Origin: Aspidiotus rigidus
Taxonomy: Eukaryota; Arthropoda; Insecta; Hemiptera; Diaspididae
DNA: 64,000 nucleotides
Direction: 5' to 3'
Assembly (NCBI GenBank): GCA_035079385.1
Contig: JAVHKY010000029.1
Location: forward strand, 11,594,001 to 11,658,000
Below are positions 32,901 through 42,799 of the stretch, one piece after another (positions within the stretch are counted from its first letter, which is position 1; each line of letters begins with the position of its first letter). The notes beneath the pieces were generated by a model. It did no database searches. It saw only the letters and a program-made list of their open reading frames with translations, and was not told the origin of the DNA. Both the position numbers and the translations under genes were made by a program.

Positions 32901-33500
32901 GGGTAAATCGGTGATTATTTCAGTGTCCACGAGAGTCTAGAGCGTTATTTCTTGAATTCTTATTGATTCTTCAAAAGAGACAATATAAATGCAATCATCA
33001 GTAAGTGGTCTACCTCGATAACTCTGGGTTTGAATATCTTTAAAAAGTATAAAAACTGCAGGTAGATAAAGGAACAAGAACTATGCGGAACGATCTCGAA
33101 GACCCCGTAGCGTGACAAATGAGATGAGTAAAGATCTTTTTTTTTCGGCTTCTTTTTGTTTTGAAGATTTCGTTTTTATACCTAGGAATTTGAAATTTTC
33201 AACTCCACAAACGAAAGCGACAAAAGGCGCATGAATTGAATGGTGATCGCACTTTCACCTGATCATCAATATACAGTCGGAATAATTCGCAGGTACTTTT
33301 TTTAAGAAAAAGGGGGGGGGGGAGGTATTGTTTCTTCTTCTTGTAGACGAGAGTTGGATAGACATTTGGTCCTATATACATCTTCGATAGGTATGAGGTA
33401 TTTCAGTTTCCCGTAAAACCAATGATAAGGACTGAATGCGTTTCACACGGAATCGTAAGGTAAAAATAACAAGAGGAATAATATTCTTAGATGATGCGGG
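29950..33500. other. No gene recognised
   Basis: Mostly plain AT-rich sequence with few CG words. A CT-repeat lies at about 32005-32030, and a G-run at about 33311-33322. Short frames at 31661-31843 and 32641-32844 show nothing familiar. Confidence 0.5.
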
Positions 33501-33526
33501 TCTGACCGTCGCGACACCCAGGTGCG

Positions 33527-33533
33527 TATATAA
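33527..33533 (+). promoter_or_regulatory. TATA-box-like element
   Basis: GTATATAAACC sits in a locally GC-rich context about 107 bp before the ATG at 33640. That is a plausible core-promoter distance with a leader of about 80 nt. No clear initiator motif was identified. Confidence 0.3.
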
Positions 33534-33639
33534 ACCCCGCAGTAATCGTGTGGTGCCTTATCCAAGATAGAAACTAGTCATATCCGACAAAGCGTCATCG
33601 AAGACCTTCTGCGTAACTCCGACGAATTAATTATTTCAA

Positions 33640-34005
33640 ATGCTCAAACAGCTTCCTGAATTCAGCCAACGCATGATCTGTAACAGGGTCGTTGAGTTCA
33701 TTAAGCACGGGCCGCAAGAACGATTCCGCATTGAAATTGTATTATTCAGTAGAAAATACCTAGCTATTTTAATAATTACTCTTTTGGACGTTTACTTCCG
33801 CGTGACGACTAGCCTGATGAGAATAGTATGTGCCCAATACTTTTTGGGCAAGCGAAATAGAATTTACTCGTCATTCGCGGTCTTCATTCGATCATCGAAT
33901 AATATAAGTACACACGATGTTGAAGAATATTATCAAAACTTGTTCGACGTAAAAACCGCGCGGCACAACAGAAAGTTTACACAAGAACATAGGCTTATTA
34001 TCTAA
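33640..34005 (+). CDS. Small unrecognised open reading frame, 121 codons
   Basis: It has an ATG in good insect context (TTCAAATG), an in-frame TAA four codons upstream and a TAA at the end, with no intron needed. The product is basic. It has a hydrophobic stretch in the middle (YLAILIITLLDVYF) that could span a membrane, and a polar C-terminal third with DVEEYYQNLFDVK. A TATA-like box lies upstream. I recognise no family. The overlapping minus frame at 34215-33892 looks less gene-like. It could be a real intronless gene or a chance frame. Confidence 0.35.
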   Translation: MLKQLPEFSQRMICNRVVEFIKHGPQERFRIEIVLFSRKYLAILIITLLDVYFRVTTSLMRIVCAQYFLGKRNRIYSSFAVFIRSSNNISTHDVEEYYQNLFDVKTARHNRKFTQEHRLII

Positions 34006-34009
34006 TAAT

Positions 34010-34785
34010 AATTTTGAACTCGAGCAATTCTGCAAAATTCGTTCTCTTTGTCGATATGCGTGATGTTTGATGCGGGCGTCGGTGTGTATATATATAAGAT
34101 TCATTTTAATTACCTGTATGTTATAATGATGCGCCGGAAAATTTTTTGAATTATTTAAAACGCGTGACTGGATTTGCCAAATTAAGTCGTCTTCGAGTAC
34201 AAAGCGGTACAACATAAATATTCGTTATAGAAATTTGGTGAGAAAAATGTATAAATATAATATGCATAATATACGTGCTCGCGGTTGATTCAAAATTTCA
34301 GATCAGTTCACTGCTGGCGGCGTGAAGTATATTTAACCTGAAATTAGTGCAGGTCATTTGAATATTCCGACATTCTGTAGGTGCGTACGACAAAACAATG
34401 CAATGACATGTGAACTTGACGCGGGTGATGACTATGTTCGTTTCAATAGCATCTATAGAGGTCTTCGAAAATCGTTCGGGAATTGGGGTATTTCAACTGA
34501 GATGAGAGTGCAAGCGTATACTCGTACTAGGTCTTTGCTATAGACACTCTTTCATAATATCATGTAATCCGTCGAGTATCGCGACATAGTTGGGAAAGAA
34601 TCTAATGGCAGATTCTCTTCCCACAAATTATGTGGGAATGAATGAAATGACAAAATCTGATGACTGCGATATCGTTCTTGGACTGCAAATAGGCACCCTG
34701 TCACAGATTTGATTTTTTCTACGAATTAAATTCGATTGCTACTTCTCGGACCTTCAATAAGATACTCCACACCAGTCTCTGAAAC
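34010..34785. other. No gene recognised
   Basis: CG-containing AT-rich spacer with a TATATATA patch near 34090. The frame at 34358-34543 has no known motif. Confidence 0.45.
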
Positions 34786-34789
34786 GGGA

Positions 34790-35530
34790 GTTATGCCGAC
34801 TCGATGATGAACGACGGCGACCATCGATTTTCGGACCGATGATCGACGTCAAAACGACCGAGAATTTACTTTTTTCAAAGGCTTGGTTCAAATTGCGTCG
34901 ATATATTGCTGAAATTTACCTCAAGTTGACTTCATTTCGATTTATTTTTCACATCGATTTCAAGTCGACTTTGAGTTTGCTTCAATTGTTTCGTCGAACT
35001 AAAATCGATTGCTCGGTCGGATCGATTTCAAGTCTATTTATAGTTTTTCAGTATAATGTACTCCAAATAGACGTCGATCTGCAGTCGATTTCGAGCGACT
35101 TCCCCAAATTTTTTTATGCGGATCTAAAATCGGATGCCCTGTCTAGGTCGATTAATAGTCTATTCAAACGTTTAAAGGAATGTATGGTGATCGACTTTAA
35201 ATCGATGTATATCTGGAATCGATGAACAGTCACACCCTTGAAGCGTCTCAATTTTTGTGACTTCACTACTCGCAGGAAGAATGCGTTGTCAGAATATTAT
35301 ATGAAGAAGACCATCAAGAATTTTGATTATTTTTGACCGGTGCAGCGTCGACATTAAAATCTATTTTACCTCATATCGACTCTTTTTTCAACCTATTTCC
35401 AGTCAACTATCAGTCATTTTGGGTCGATTTGCGGTCGATATCGAGCGGAATTAAATCGACTTTTGATCGAAATAATATAAAGTCAAGTGAGGATCTGCTC
35501 ATGTTTTCCATGGATCAATACTGATCAGAT
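34790..35530. repeat. TCGA-dense satellite family, array 1 (degenerate)
   Basis: Monomers of about 122 bp are dense in TCGA and GTCGATTT words. Successive matches are CTAAAATCGATTGCTCGGTC at about 34999 and CTAAAATCGGATGCCCTGTC at about 35124. The 128-codon frame at 34839-35225 is a by-product of a repeat that lacks TAA/TAG in that frame, and I do not treat it as a gene. Confidence 0.85.
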
Positions 35531-35534
35531 TGAT

Positions 35535-36325
35535 AAGTTTTTGCACAATTCACAAACGATTGAAACTCTCGAGATTTGTGAACCGACGAATTTTTTTGCT
35601 CAGTTTGCCAAATCCACCAAGTCATTGAAGGGGGAACCCCTTATCTTTCTTGTCGCGATTTTGTAGGTGGTGTTTCAACATTAACACAGACCATTCGGAC
35701 TCGGTCATATGTTCGTAATTCAAATTCAAGAGCGCCAGCGTGGTAAAAAAAAATGAGCCTTTCTCATTATATCGAAACCACGTTCCTATGAAGAAATACC
35801 TTGAAAGCAAACGCGCGATTGACACAAAAACGGAAGGGAACCAAATTTGTAAAGCGTGAGTTTTTCCTTCAGGATGTACTTTTCTCATAAAAATGTAAGT
35901 AGTTTTGTTTTTCTCTTTAGAACAACCATTGCTCTCTGGTCTCCTTAGCTGGTCTAGTCCACAGTAATAACAAAATATTGAAGGAAAGGAAGTGGAATGA
36001 CAGAATTTCAGACTAAAGCGAGTGTGGTTCAAATAGTGGCGACACGTTTGAACACAGACTTCTAACTCGGCTATTCTCTTTCAGAGTATACTAATGCAGC
36101 CGAAAATTTCAGCTTCGGCTTTTGGCTGAAACTTACGACCTTGGAAAACTCGGCTTTTGGAAAAATTCAGCTGGCTTTCGGCCAAATTCGGTTAATTTAT
36201 CCGTACCTGATTTTCGGCTGATGTAAAAGCGAGTCAAGATGAAACGATCAGGAGAATTAGGACTTTGATACTCTAGCTGAAGATACCCATTCTCCAGTTT
36301 GTGTTTATCTTCATTGGATGACTGC
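35535..36325. other. No gene recognised
   Basis: It contains a minus-strand 136-codon frame (36032-35622) and a 64-codon frame (36327-36133) without familiar motifs. Around 36090-36200 there is a simple GCTTTTGGC/CGGCTTTTGG repetition. Confidence 0.45.
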
Positions 36326-36569
36326 ACCAGACCCGCAACTTAAGGGGGGGCTAATAGTGACAATTCCCCCCTGAAACTTTTTTTCTCCCTAGAAAATATT
36401 GGCCAAGAATACTTTTTGATCGTGAGGCCAATTTAGGCGTTACAGCTCATGAAAAAATTATTTAAAGACTATAATTTAGATATACCCGTTGATTCATCGT
36501 ATATCATTTCATTCTTGCCCCCATCTTGCCCCACCTAGGAAAATCGCTAGTTACGGGCCTGGACTGCAC
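36320..36569. mobile_element. hAT-type MITE with perfect 8-bp target duplication
   Basis: The element is 36328-36561 (234 bp). It starts CAGACCCGCAACTTAAGGGG and ends, read in reverse, CAGGCCCGTAACTAGCGATT. These are imperfect inverted repeats of about 15 bp with the CAG...CTG ends of hAT transposons. GACTGCAC is repeated exactly at 36320-36327 and 36562-36569, the 8-bp duplication diagnostic of hAT. There is no transposase frame. Confidence 0.9.
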
Positions 36570-36803
36570 TACAGGCTTCTATGCTAAACGGTTACGAACA
36601 GCTAAACTCAGTATGGGGATCAACTTTTTTTTTCCTAGTGGAAAAAGTGGTCAATAAATTTTAAAAAGTGGTTAAAAAGTGGCTAGGAACTTGAATTTTC
36701 GGCTGCAAAGCAGATACATTATTTTATAGTGATGTCCTTCAGCTAAAAATTCTGATAAATAAAAAGAATAATATACAAAATTTTAACCGTGAAAGTGATT
36801 TCA

Positions 36804-36932
36804 TAAATTTTTTATTATTTATTCGGCACTGCCTCGACCCTGATGATGGATGCTAGACATTCGAAACGCGTCGGTATTGGTTATTTTGTAAATATTGTGA
36901 GAGGCAGTGCCGAATAAATAATAAAAAATTTT
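36804..36932. repeat. 129-bp inverted-repeat element enclosing a ribozyme-like core
   Basis: Arms 36804-36835 and 36901-36932 are 32-bp inverted repeats containing GGCACTGCCTC and its complement, with one extra T in the right arm. The arms are AT-rich outside and GC-rich inside. The 65-bp centre carries the hammerhead-like core described separately. Confidence 0.9.
36840..36872 (+). ncRNA. Hammerhead ribozyme-like core (PLE type)
   Basis: CTGATGA (36840-36846) and GAAA (36863-36866) are the two conserved halves of a hammerhead core. Between them, GGATG (36848-36852) pairs with CATTC (36858-36862) across the loop CTAGA, forming a 5-bp stem II. After GAAA comes C-GC-GTC (36867-36872). That gives a minimal 2-bp stem III (A-U, C-G) with a GC loop and a UC cleavage site after 36872. 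ACC before the core can pair with GGT just after the site as the start of stem I. Minimal stem III hammerheads are known from Penelope-like elements and act best as dimers. Activity is not shown. Confidence 0.65.
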
Positions 36933-36934
36933 AA

Positions 36935-38590
36935 AAAATAAATGAAAAGAATTACTACAAAAATGAAAAAATCTATTGACAATATTGACAGGCGAATTTA
37001 AATTCATTTTAGGTACATGCGATCAACTCATTTTTTAGTGGACGTTTGTTTGTCAAGTGGCGATTTTTCAAAATAGAGGCTAAAAAAGGCTACAATGGAA
37101 AAAAGTGGCTTTTAGTGGAAAAAGTGGTCCAATCCCCACCCTGTAAACTGAGCCGAAACCAATCCTTCTCGTCTTTGTCAATTTTTTGACAGAGCCAATC
37201 GGGCCCAGAGAGTGGAGTAATTGAAGTTGAAATTAGAACACTCAAGAAGTGCATTCGCCTATTTTGCGGAAGCTGGTTTTCAGCTTTGCTCTTATCAGTG
37301 AAAATTCGGATGAATTCGGCAATACTCTTGATTCTCATTCAGATTTAACAGTATGACCACGCGCTGGTGTCGCTGTATGTATAATGTGTGTGATAGTTGT
37401 AATTGGCTGGTTAGTAGTTGTATGCTAAGCTGATGATACGATTGGAAAATGAAGTCAAGAAAATCGCCAATAACTCAAGTTATTTCGATACCATGATCAC
37501 CGTCTTAGGGCAAGCTTCCATACGTTCACATTTACCACTTGCAGCGATTCTTTCGCCGTCAAGTTTGAATGATGCGAGGAAATCCGACAAAAGTCGAAAA
37601 CGCCAGTTCGGGTCGGTTTCGGACAGTCATTGAGCAGCCAAGCATTATTGTTATATTATTAGAACAAACCCAGAAGTTCCGTTTCGTGTTTTCAAACCGA
37701 ATACAAACAAAGAAGCGAACCAGGGTTAAGAACTTGACCAAGTCTTAAGTGTGGCTATCATAAGGATGCATGTAGTCTCTGAGCATTTGGTCTCTTGTAA
37801 CTTGATATAAAGAATCCTGGAAAATTTCGGATCAAAAGAATGCAAACTGGATCTAAAAAAATTGAGGGCAATGTAATGGTAAGACCCCTTATGGCTAGGT
37901 TCAATTTAAAGACAACTAAAATGCTGTGGTGGGGGGGGTCCTCCCCCTTTTCTTTTGACGGGTCTGCTATAGTTTGAAACAGACAAAAGAATGAGCTTTG
38001 AACAGAGGTGTTTCTTCTGACAGACTATCTTACACTGCTCTCCGAGAGAAGCTAAAGCTGCGGCCCATGGTTGAATTTTTATACAGAAGTTTTACGATTG
38101 AGTCGGGTAAAGTTTGTAGATGAATTCCAGCCTACGATTTTTAAAACACCTCTTCTTTTTTCCTCATTTGCTTCTCTCCGTCTATCAATACACTTTGTCG
38201 TCGATGTTATATCATGCTGTATCTCATCGAGAATCTCTCCTCCTGGGAGTTAATTCGTTGATACTCGTATTCGACAGGAAAACATTATGACAGTGACAGA
38301 ATCCGCATCAATATTCTTCCATAATTAAACAGGATAATATACGCACAATCAACGGAGCCTGTATCTATCAATATTTTATTTCATCTCTGCCTCTCCCCTC
38401 CCCCTCCCTCCAATACTTCAGTCTCTTCTCGATAGTTGTCAAGCATGGTGTATGTTTTGCGTTTGTATAATGCACCAGTGTGTTCGATGCCAAATATATA
38501 CGAATACAATTTCAATATAGTAGTACTAGTATAAGTTGATATTCAGCCGTCGCTCTCGCGTATATGCAATATTAATACGATATATAGAGT
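36935..38590. other. No gene recognised
   Basis: Plain spacer with a G-run at about 37929-37938. The frames at 37090-37338 (minus), 37418-37633 and 38071-38253 are not recognisable. CG words increase from about 38.5 kb. Confidence 0.45.
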
Positions 38591-39355
38591 CGAGTTATGC
38601 GGTACCGTATACCGCACTGTGTACGCGTTACCGCGCCGTTCCGTCACACTGATTCGAAGAAAGTCGAATGTGCATTTGCATCAAGTGTCATCGAGCTGTA
38701 CGACGACGACGCCACCACCTTCGGTATCGAAAACCGTTTTCTCTTATTCGAATTTTTGAAGCGCGATTTTCACTCACGTATAATATACGGCGCATATACA
38801 TCAGAAAAATGGAATATCAACGTATATATATACTCGTCTATTATTTGCTCGAGCTGTTGACTTGCTCTCTATAGCAATCTGCTTATGTCGACGAGCGTTT
38901 CGAACGAGCGAACTTGAAGTATCTACTTTTCAAATTCGTCACCATCGAAGTCGTACAATACAAATAAACGTATAAATATACCTTGTACAAAATGTTAATA
39001 TCGAATAATACCGTCGAAATGTTTCGGAGGCAAAAAATTTTTTTTCTATACTCGTCGATAAAACACGTGTCGAAAATATTCTTCGACGGCACCGCCGGCG
39101 AAAAAAATGGACTATTTAAATATTTTCTGGGGAGCCGCCAAAAGTTTTCCGACGCCGCGCGCGTGTAACGATCGCGTGCGTGTACAATACAAAAGAGCTT
39201 CGGCTCGTCGAAATTTAAGACGAGTAAAGAGCTTTTCATTACAATTTCGCTGCCAATTTTCGAAAATATTTTGACGAAAGTCACGAAGAACTGAAATTTT
39301 GGCGCTTAGAAAAAAAAAAGTGTGCTTCGAGAGGGAGCACGCGTGCGGTCATTTT
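38590..39355. other. CG-rich island with conflicting open frames
   Basis: The 38597-39284 region is unusually rich in CG dinucleotides (for example runs of CGACGACGACG near 38700 and GCCGCGCGCG near 39155). Open frames occur on both strands: plus 38597-38860, plus 38983-39168 and minus 39284-38883. I cannot decide which, if any, is translated. A minus-strand stretch Y-R-K-K-I-F-C-L-R-N-I-S vaguely resembles Y-K-D-E-I-F-G-L-E-N-I-T of the 24-kb protein. The region may be exonic or a regulatory CG island. Confidence 0.35.
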
Positions 39356-39360
39356 ACTCT

Positions 39361-39738
39361 CTATTGTATAATAATGCAAAGATTGCCAAACGCATTCTTC
39401 ACTACTTTTTGAACTATGCTCGTATACATCATACCATCGAATATTTCTAGTGACGTATACGTAGGTCTACTCTTACAAACGAGGACTACACTGTCGTCGC
39501 ATATAGAATACGAATTCGTAAAAAAAATATTCAAACTATCGACGACGAGGTGAAAATGCGGCATTTCGGCGGTGAACTCTTTCGGAGTATCTTTGATGTC
39601 TAACCCGACCGCGCGATCTAAATGCGTACGGAATCGGCGAGAATTTAGGGAGGAGGAAATACAAATCGTTATTCGATGTACGTATACAGTTTTTATATCG
39701 AATTGATTAATTATCGACGGTTCGTGTAAATTCGAAAA
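39361..39738 (-). CDS. Possible coding exon, unrecognised
   Basis: The minus strand is open for about 125 codons from 39738 to a stop at 39361, which is long for DNA of this composition. It contains LDIKDTPKEFTAEMPHFHLV followed by a V-D-S-L-N-I-F-F segment, then an S-Y-S-I-C-D-D block and KSRPTYTSLEIFDGMMYTS. An ATG lies inside (39564), but the frame is open further upstream, so an exon reading is more natural than a complete gene. By eye it has a loose, similarly spaced match to the C-terminal half of the 24-kb protein (DIK, then D 18 residues later, then YS..D(D/E), then SR.T). I recognise no domain. Confidence 0.35.
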   Translation of the reverse strand, partial: FSNLHEPSIINQFDIKTVYVHRITICISSSLNSRRFRTHLDRAVGLDIKDTPKEFTAEMPHFHLVVDSLNIFFTNSYSICDDSVVLVCKSRPTYTSLEIFDGMMYTSIVQKVVKNAFGNLCIIIQ

Positions 39739-39739
39739 T

Positions 39740-40700
39740 TACATCAAAAATACATCAAATAGTTGTCGTATATATATTTCTACGTAAGTACCTACAACTT
39801 ATCGCAACTCGCCAGCGTCGTCGCGTCGAGTATTGCGTTTACTTCCGGCGTAAATCTTTTTCAGCTCTGGTGAATTAGAAATGTCCATTTAGATCGAAGA
39901 ATGTTCTCTTATCCGAGTTATTAGGTTGTCCATTATGATATACACGAATGGGAAATATTATGAAAATATGTATAGAATATGTGTTATGTATATATTTTTC
40001 TACAATTTTTTCGTTAAGTGTTTATATTCATAATTCCGGTATGAATAGGCCTACATGAGAGCAGATACGAATACAGTGCTTAGCATTTAACAAGAACAAG
40101 TTATAAATCACGCGTTTGTCACCCAGGAGTATGTGAGGTCACGAAGTGTATATTGGGGAAAACGAGAGAAATCGTTTATGAATATTGAGGCTCCTCTGAT
40201 GGTTTCGTCTATATCCGACTTTGTCTACAAAGAAAAAAAAGAGGTAAACTAGCTACAAAAAGAGATTTTGACTTCCCCTCCTATACTCCTGAAAGCAGAG
40301 TAAGCGATAATATAAAAGTGATTGATACAAAGAAAGCACATCCGTTTTGTTTTTTTTTTTGAAATGATCCTTTTCGCGAGCTCCCTCATCCACCCTACGA
40401 CCATATAACGATTTTGAGAGGCAGAAAAGCATCGCGAGTGTTCCATTGGTAGAGTCGCCGCCATTGAATATGGCTGTAAAAGATAAAATGAATTTGAGTT
40501 TCTTTCCGGAAAAAGAGCACAAAAACGATACAAACACTTCAATCTTAATAAAGGCAATGTTTCAATACTTCTTCCTACTCCTGAAAACTTTTTGAAAGCT
40601 TTTTTCCGTTGCCTAAATAATGGCCATATATTCGCCAAGAAACGAGCTCGTCCATTACAAATCAAGAGGTCATGGTATACTCATAGTGTCACAATTATTT
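39740..40700. other. No gene recognised
   Basis: CG-containing spacer to about 40.0 kb, then plain sequence. The minus-strand frames at 40665-40249 and 40537-40253 overlap each other in different frames and show no motif. Confidence 0.45.
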
Positions 40701-40703
40701 TAA

Positions 40704-41056
40704 CAGGGAACCTGTTTTATGGGGGGCTATTTGAGAAATCTGCCGTGCGCCGTGCGCCGTCCGCCGTCCAGCGAAAAACTTAGAAAAATTTCGACTCTCG
40801 AGCTATATATGATAGGAGGGGGACTTGGAAAAATTTCGACTGTCGAGCTATATATGATAGGAGGGGGACTTAGAGAAATTTCGACTCTCGAGCTATATAT
40901 GATAGAAGAGGGACTTAGAAAAATTTCGACGCTCGAGCTATATATGATAGGAGGGGTTCTCCAAATCTAGGCTTCCTTGAATTTTCAATACCAAATCTCA
41001 TTCGAATCATAAAACAGGTTCCCTGCGTTCCTCGTTTAACTTCGTTAAGGAAGCCA
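40704..41056 (+). mobile_element. Short element of the 45-bp-repeat family with 18-bp inverted repeats
   Basis: CAGGGAACCTGTTTTATG at 40704-40721 is exactly reverse-complementary to 41008-41025. Inside are a GCCGTGCGCCGTGCGCCG stretch, the 45-bp array, and an ATTTTCAATACCAAATCTC block. The downstream module (to about 41056) recurs at 16300 and 42760, so it is part of the family rather than flank. There is no protein-coding capacity and no certain target duplication. Confidence 0.75.
40778..40957 (+). repeat. Four exact-period 45-bp tandem units
   Basis: Units start at 40778, 40823, 40868 and 40913. Each reads ACTT(A/G)GAAAAATTTCGAC, then a CTCGAGCTATATATGATAG block, then a GGAGGGGG run. Because 45 is a multiple of three, the frame at 40719-40970 stays open and predicts a 15-residue repeat (KISTLELYMIGGGL). 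That is a consequence of the period, not evidence of a protein. Confidence 0.95.
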
Positions 41057-41059
41057 TCA

Positions 41060-42170
41060 TTTTTCGAAGCTTCGATGTGTGAGGAAGTTTTGTTTAAGGA
41101 CGTTCGAATGGGAAGGAATTGGAGACAAGTGAAGATGTACATACGACTGAAAGACCTCGATTATGACAATAGGCACATTGTGGAAATGGATGATGTCTCG
41201 TTGGATGAGCTGTGATGCGTGAGTGGCCTACTCGAGGTCGAGAGAGGATGAACACTTCATGTCCGGAGTTTGTGATGGAGTAAGATCAGAGGTGGGAATG
41301 TACTTGTTTTCGAGTAGTTTGTCGGAGAATCGATTTGACCAGGGTTCATTCTATGTTTGTAAGATGAGTTCGCGATAGTCTTGTCAGCATTCATGGTATC
41401 TACAGGTTTGAAAAAAAGTCAGGAATTTCAAAAGTAGGTCAGGAAATTTAGAAATAGTCGAAAAATTTACTGATATTTCAAAAAAGACATAAAAAAATAT
41501 AATTAACTCGCGATCAAATCGTTTTACAAGATAGAGCATTAGATTCCACGAGCTTTCGATTTTACTATAGCGCTCTCTAGAGTTGTATCTTATAATAATG
41601 TAGACAGTGTTGATCGTCAACTAATCGCTCACGGATAGTAGGGGGCTTGTTTTGCTACTACTTCGACTGACATTATGCTTTGGGATTTAGGTGAATATGA
41701 CGTGAGAGTTTATAGAGAAACGGGTTGACGGTGTGAGGTGGGCTCATTGTATACGAGTGGGTTTGTGTTGTACGGATCTTGGAAGGCAGCAAAGAAAAGA
41801 AACATGAGTCGGTTGCCAGAAGAAGAATTCGCTGTTTCTGGGAATTAGTGAGAGATGAAATAAACTGGCAAATATAGAGGCCGCATCTTTCATTCAATGA
41901 GTCTTTGGTGTTCCGTCAATGGAATACGCGTGGCCGATTTTGTTATTGGTTTCGGATTCAGATGGTGAAGTGGGGATGTTTCTGAATTAATTTTCTGACA
42001 CACGTTGTCAAGGCGTTGTTTGTAACTGAATCGATTCGTTTTCCTATGGAAATACAGTCATAAGTAAGTGTTGTTTTTAGCTGAGGATATTTGTTTGAGA
42101 TTTAATCTGATAGTGAGTCAAGAGTGCGTTTAGAGGGAGGAAGAAGAAAGGAAGAATATTGCGCCCTGCC
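41060..42170. other. No gene recognised
   Basis: Moderately G-rich plus strand between two copies of the same repeat family. It may be the interior of a larger composite element. Minus frames at 41620-41384 and 41897-41673 show no domain. Confidence 0.4.
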
Positions 42171-42177
42171 CCCCAAA

Positions 42178-42798
42178 AAAACGATTCCTTCCTTTACGAA
42201 GTTCATCGAGGATCGCATAGAACTTGTTCTATGCGGGTCAAATTGGTGTTGGTATTGAGAATTCAAAGTGCCTCTGTAGCATCATGTAATTATTATGGCT
42301 CAAAACTTAAAATTTTTCCAACCCACTTTCCTATCTATATTACGGCTCGAAAGTCGAAATTTTCTAACAACTTATCATATATTCTGACTTGAAAGCTGCA
42401 ATTTTTCCAAGTCTCCCCTCCTATCATTATGACTCGAAAGTCGAAATTTTCCGAGTCCCCTCCCCCTCTCATAAATTGTGACTTACAAGTCGAGATTTTT
42501 ATCAGGGAACCTGCTTTAGAGGGAGGGGTTATTTGAGAAAATCGCCGTGCGCCGTCCGTCAAAAAACTTGAAAAAATTTCAACTCTCGACCTATATTATT
42601 TTGAAGGGCCTAAAACAGAGCCAGGTCACACTGATGACCTCCTTTTTTATACCAAGTTTACAGTAAATCTAGGCCTCCTTCAGACTAGCTCCATACTAGG
42701 TCTAGGCTTGCCTGAATTCTCAATAACAAATCCAATTTGACTCATAAAACAGGTTCCCTGCGTTCCTCGTTTAACTTCGTTGACGAAGCCGTCGTTTT
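42178..42798. mobile_element. Foldback-like element with ~90-bp inverted ends and inner 45-bp-type repeats
   Basis: The left end (42178-42270) and right end (42710-42798) are diverged inverted repeats. Both contain ACGAAGTT, GAGGA.CGCA, TCAAATTGG and TATTGAGAATTC-type words. From about 42300 to 42500 there are four or five minus-orientation repeat units (CGAAATTTTCCGAGTCCCC). From 42503 the plus-orientation module CAGGGAACCTGC...GCCGTGCGCC begins, with one plus repeat unit and the matching end at 42743-42760. Confidence 0.7.
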
Positions 42799-42799
42799 C

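Noticed and set aside
35622..36032. 136-codon minus frame
   Set aside because: No motif, plain spacer composition, and no splice or promoter signals nearby; kept only as a note.
40719..40970. Predicted 15-residue repeat protein
   Set aside because: Arises only because the non-coding repeat has a 45-bp period.
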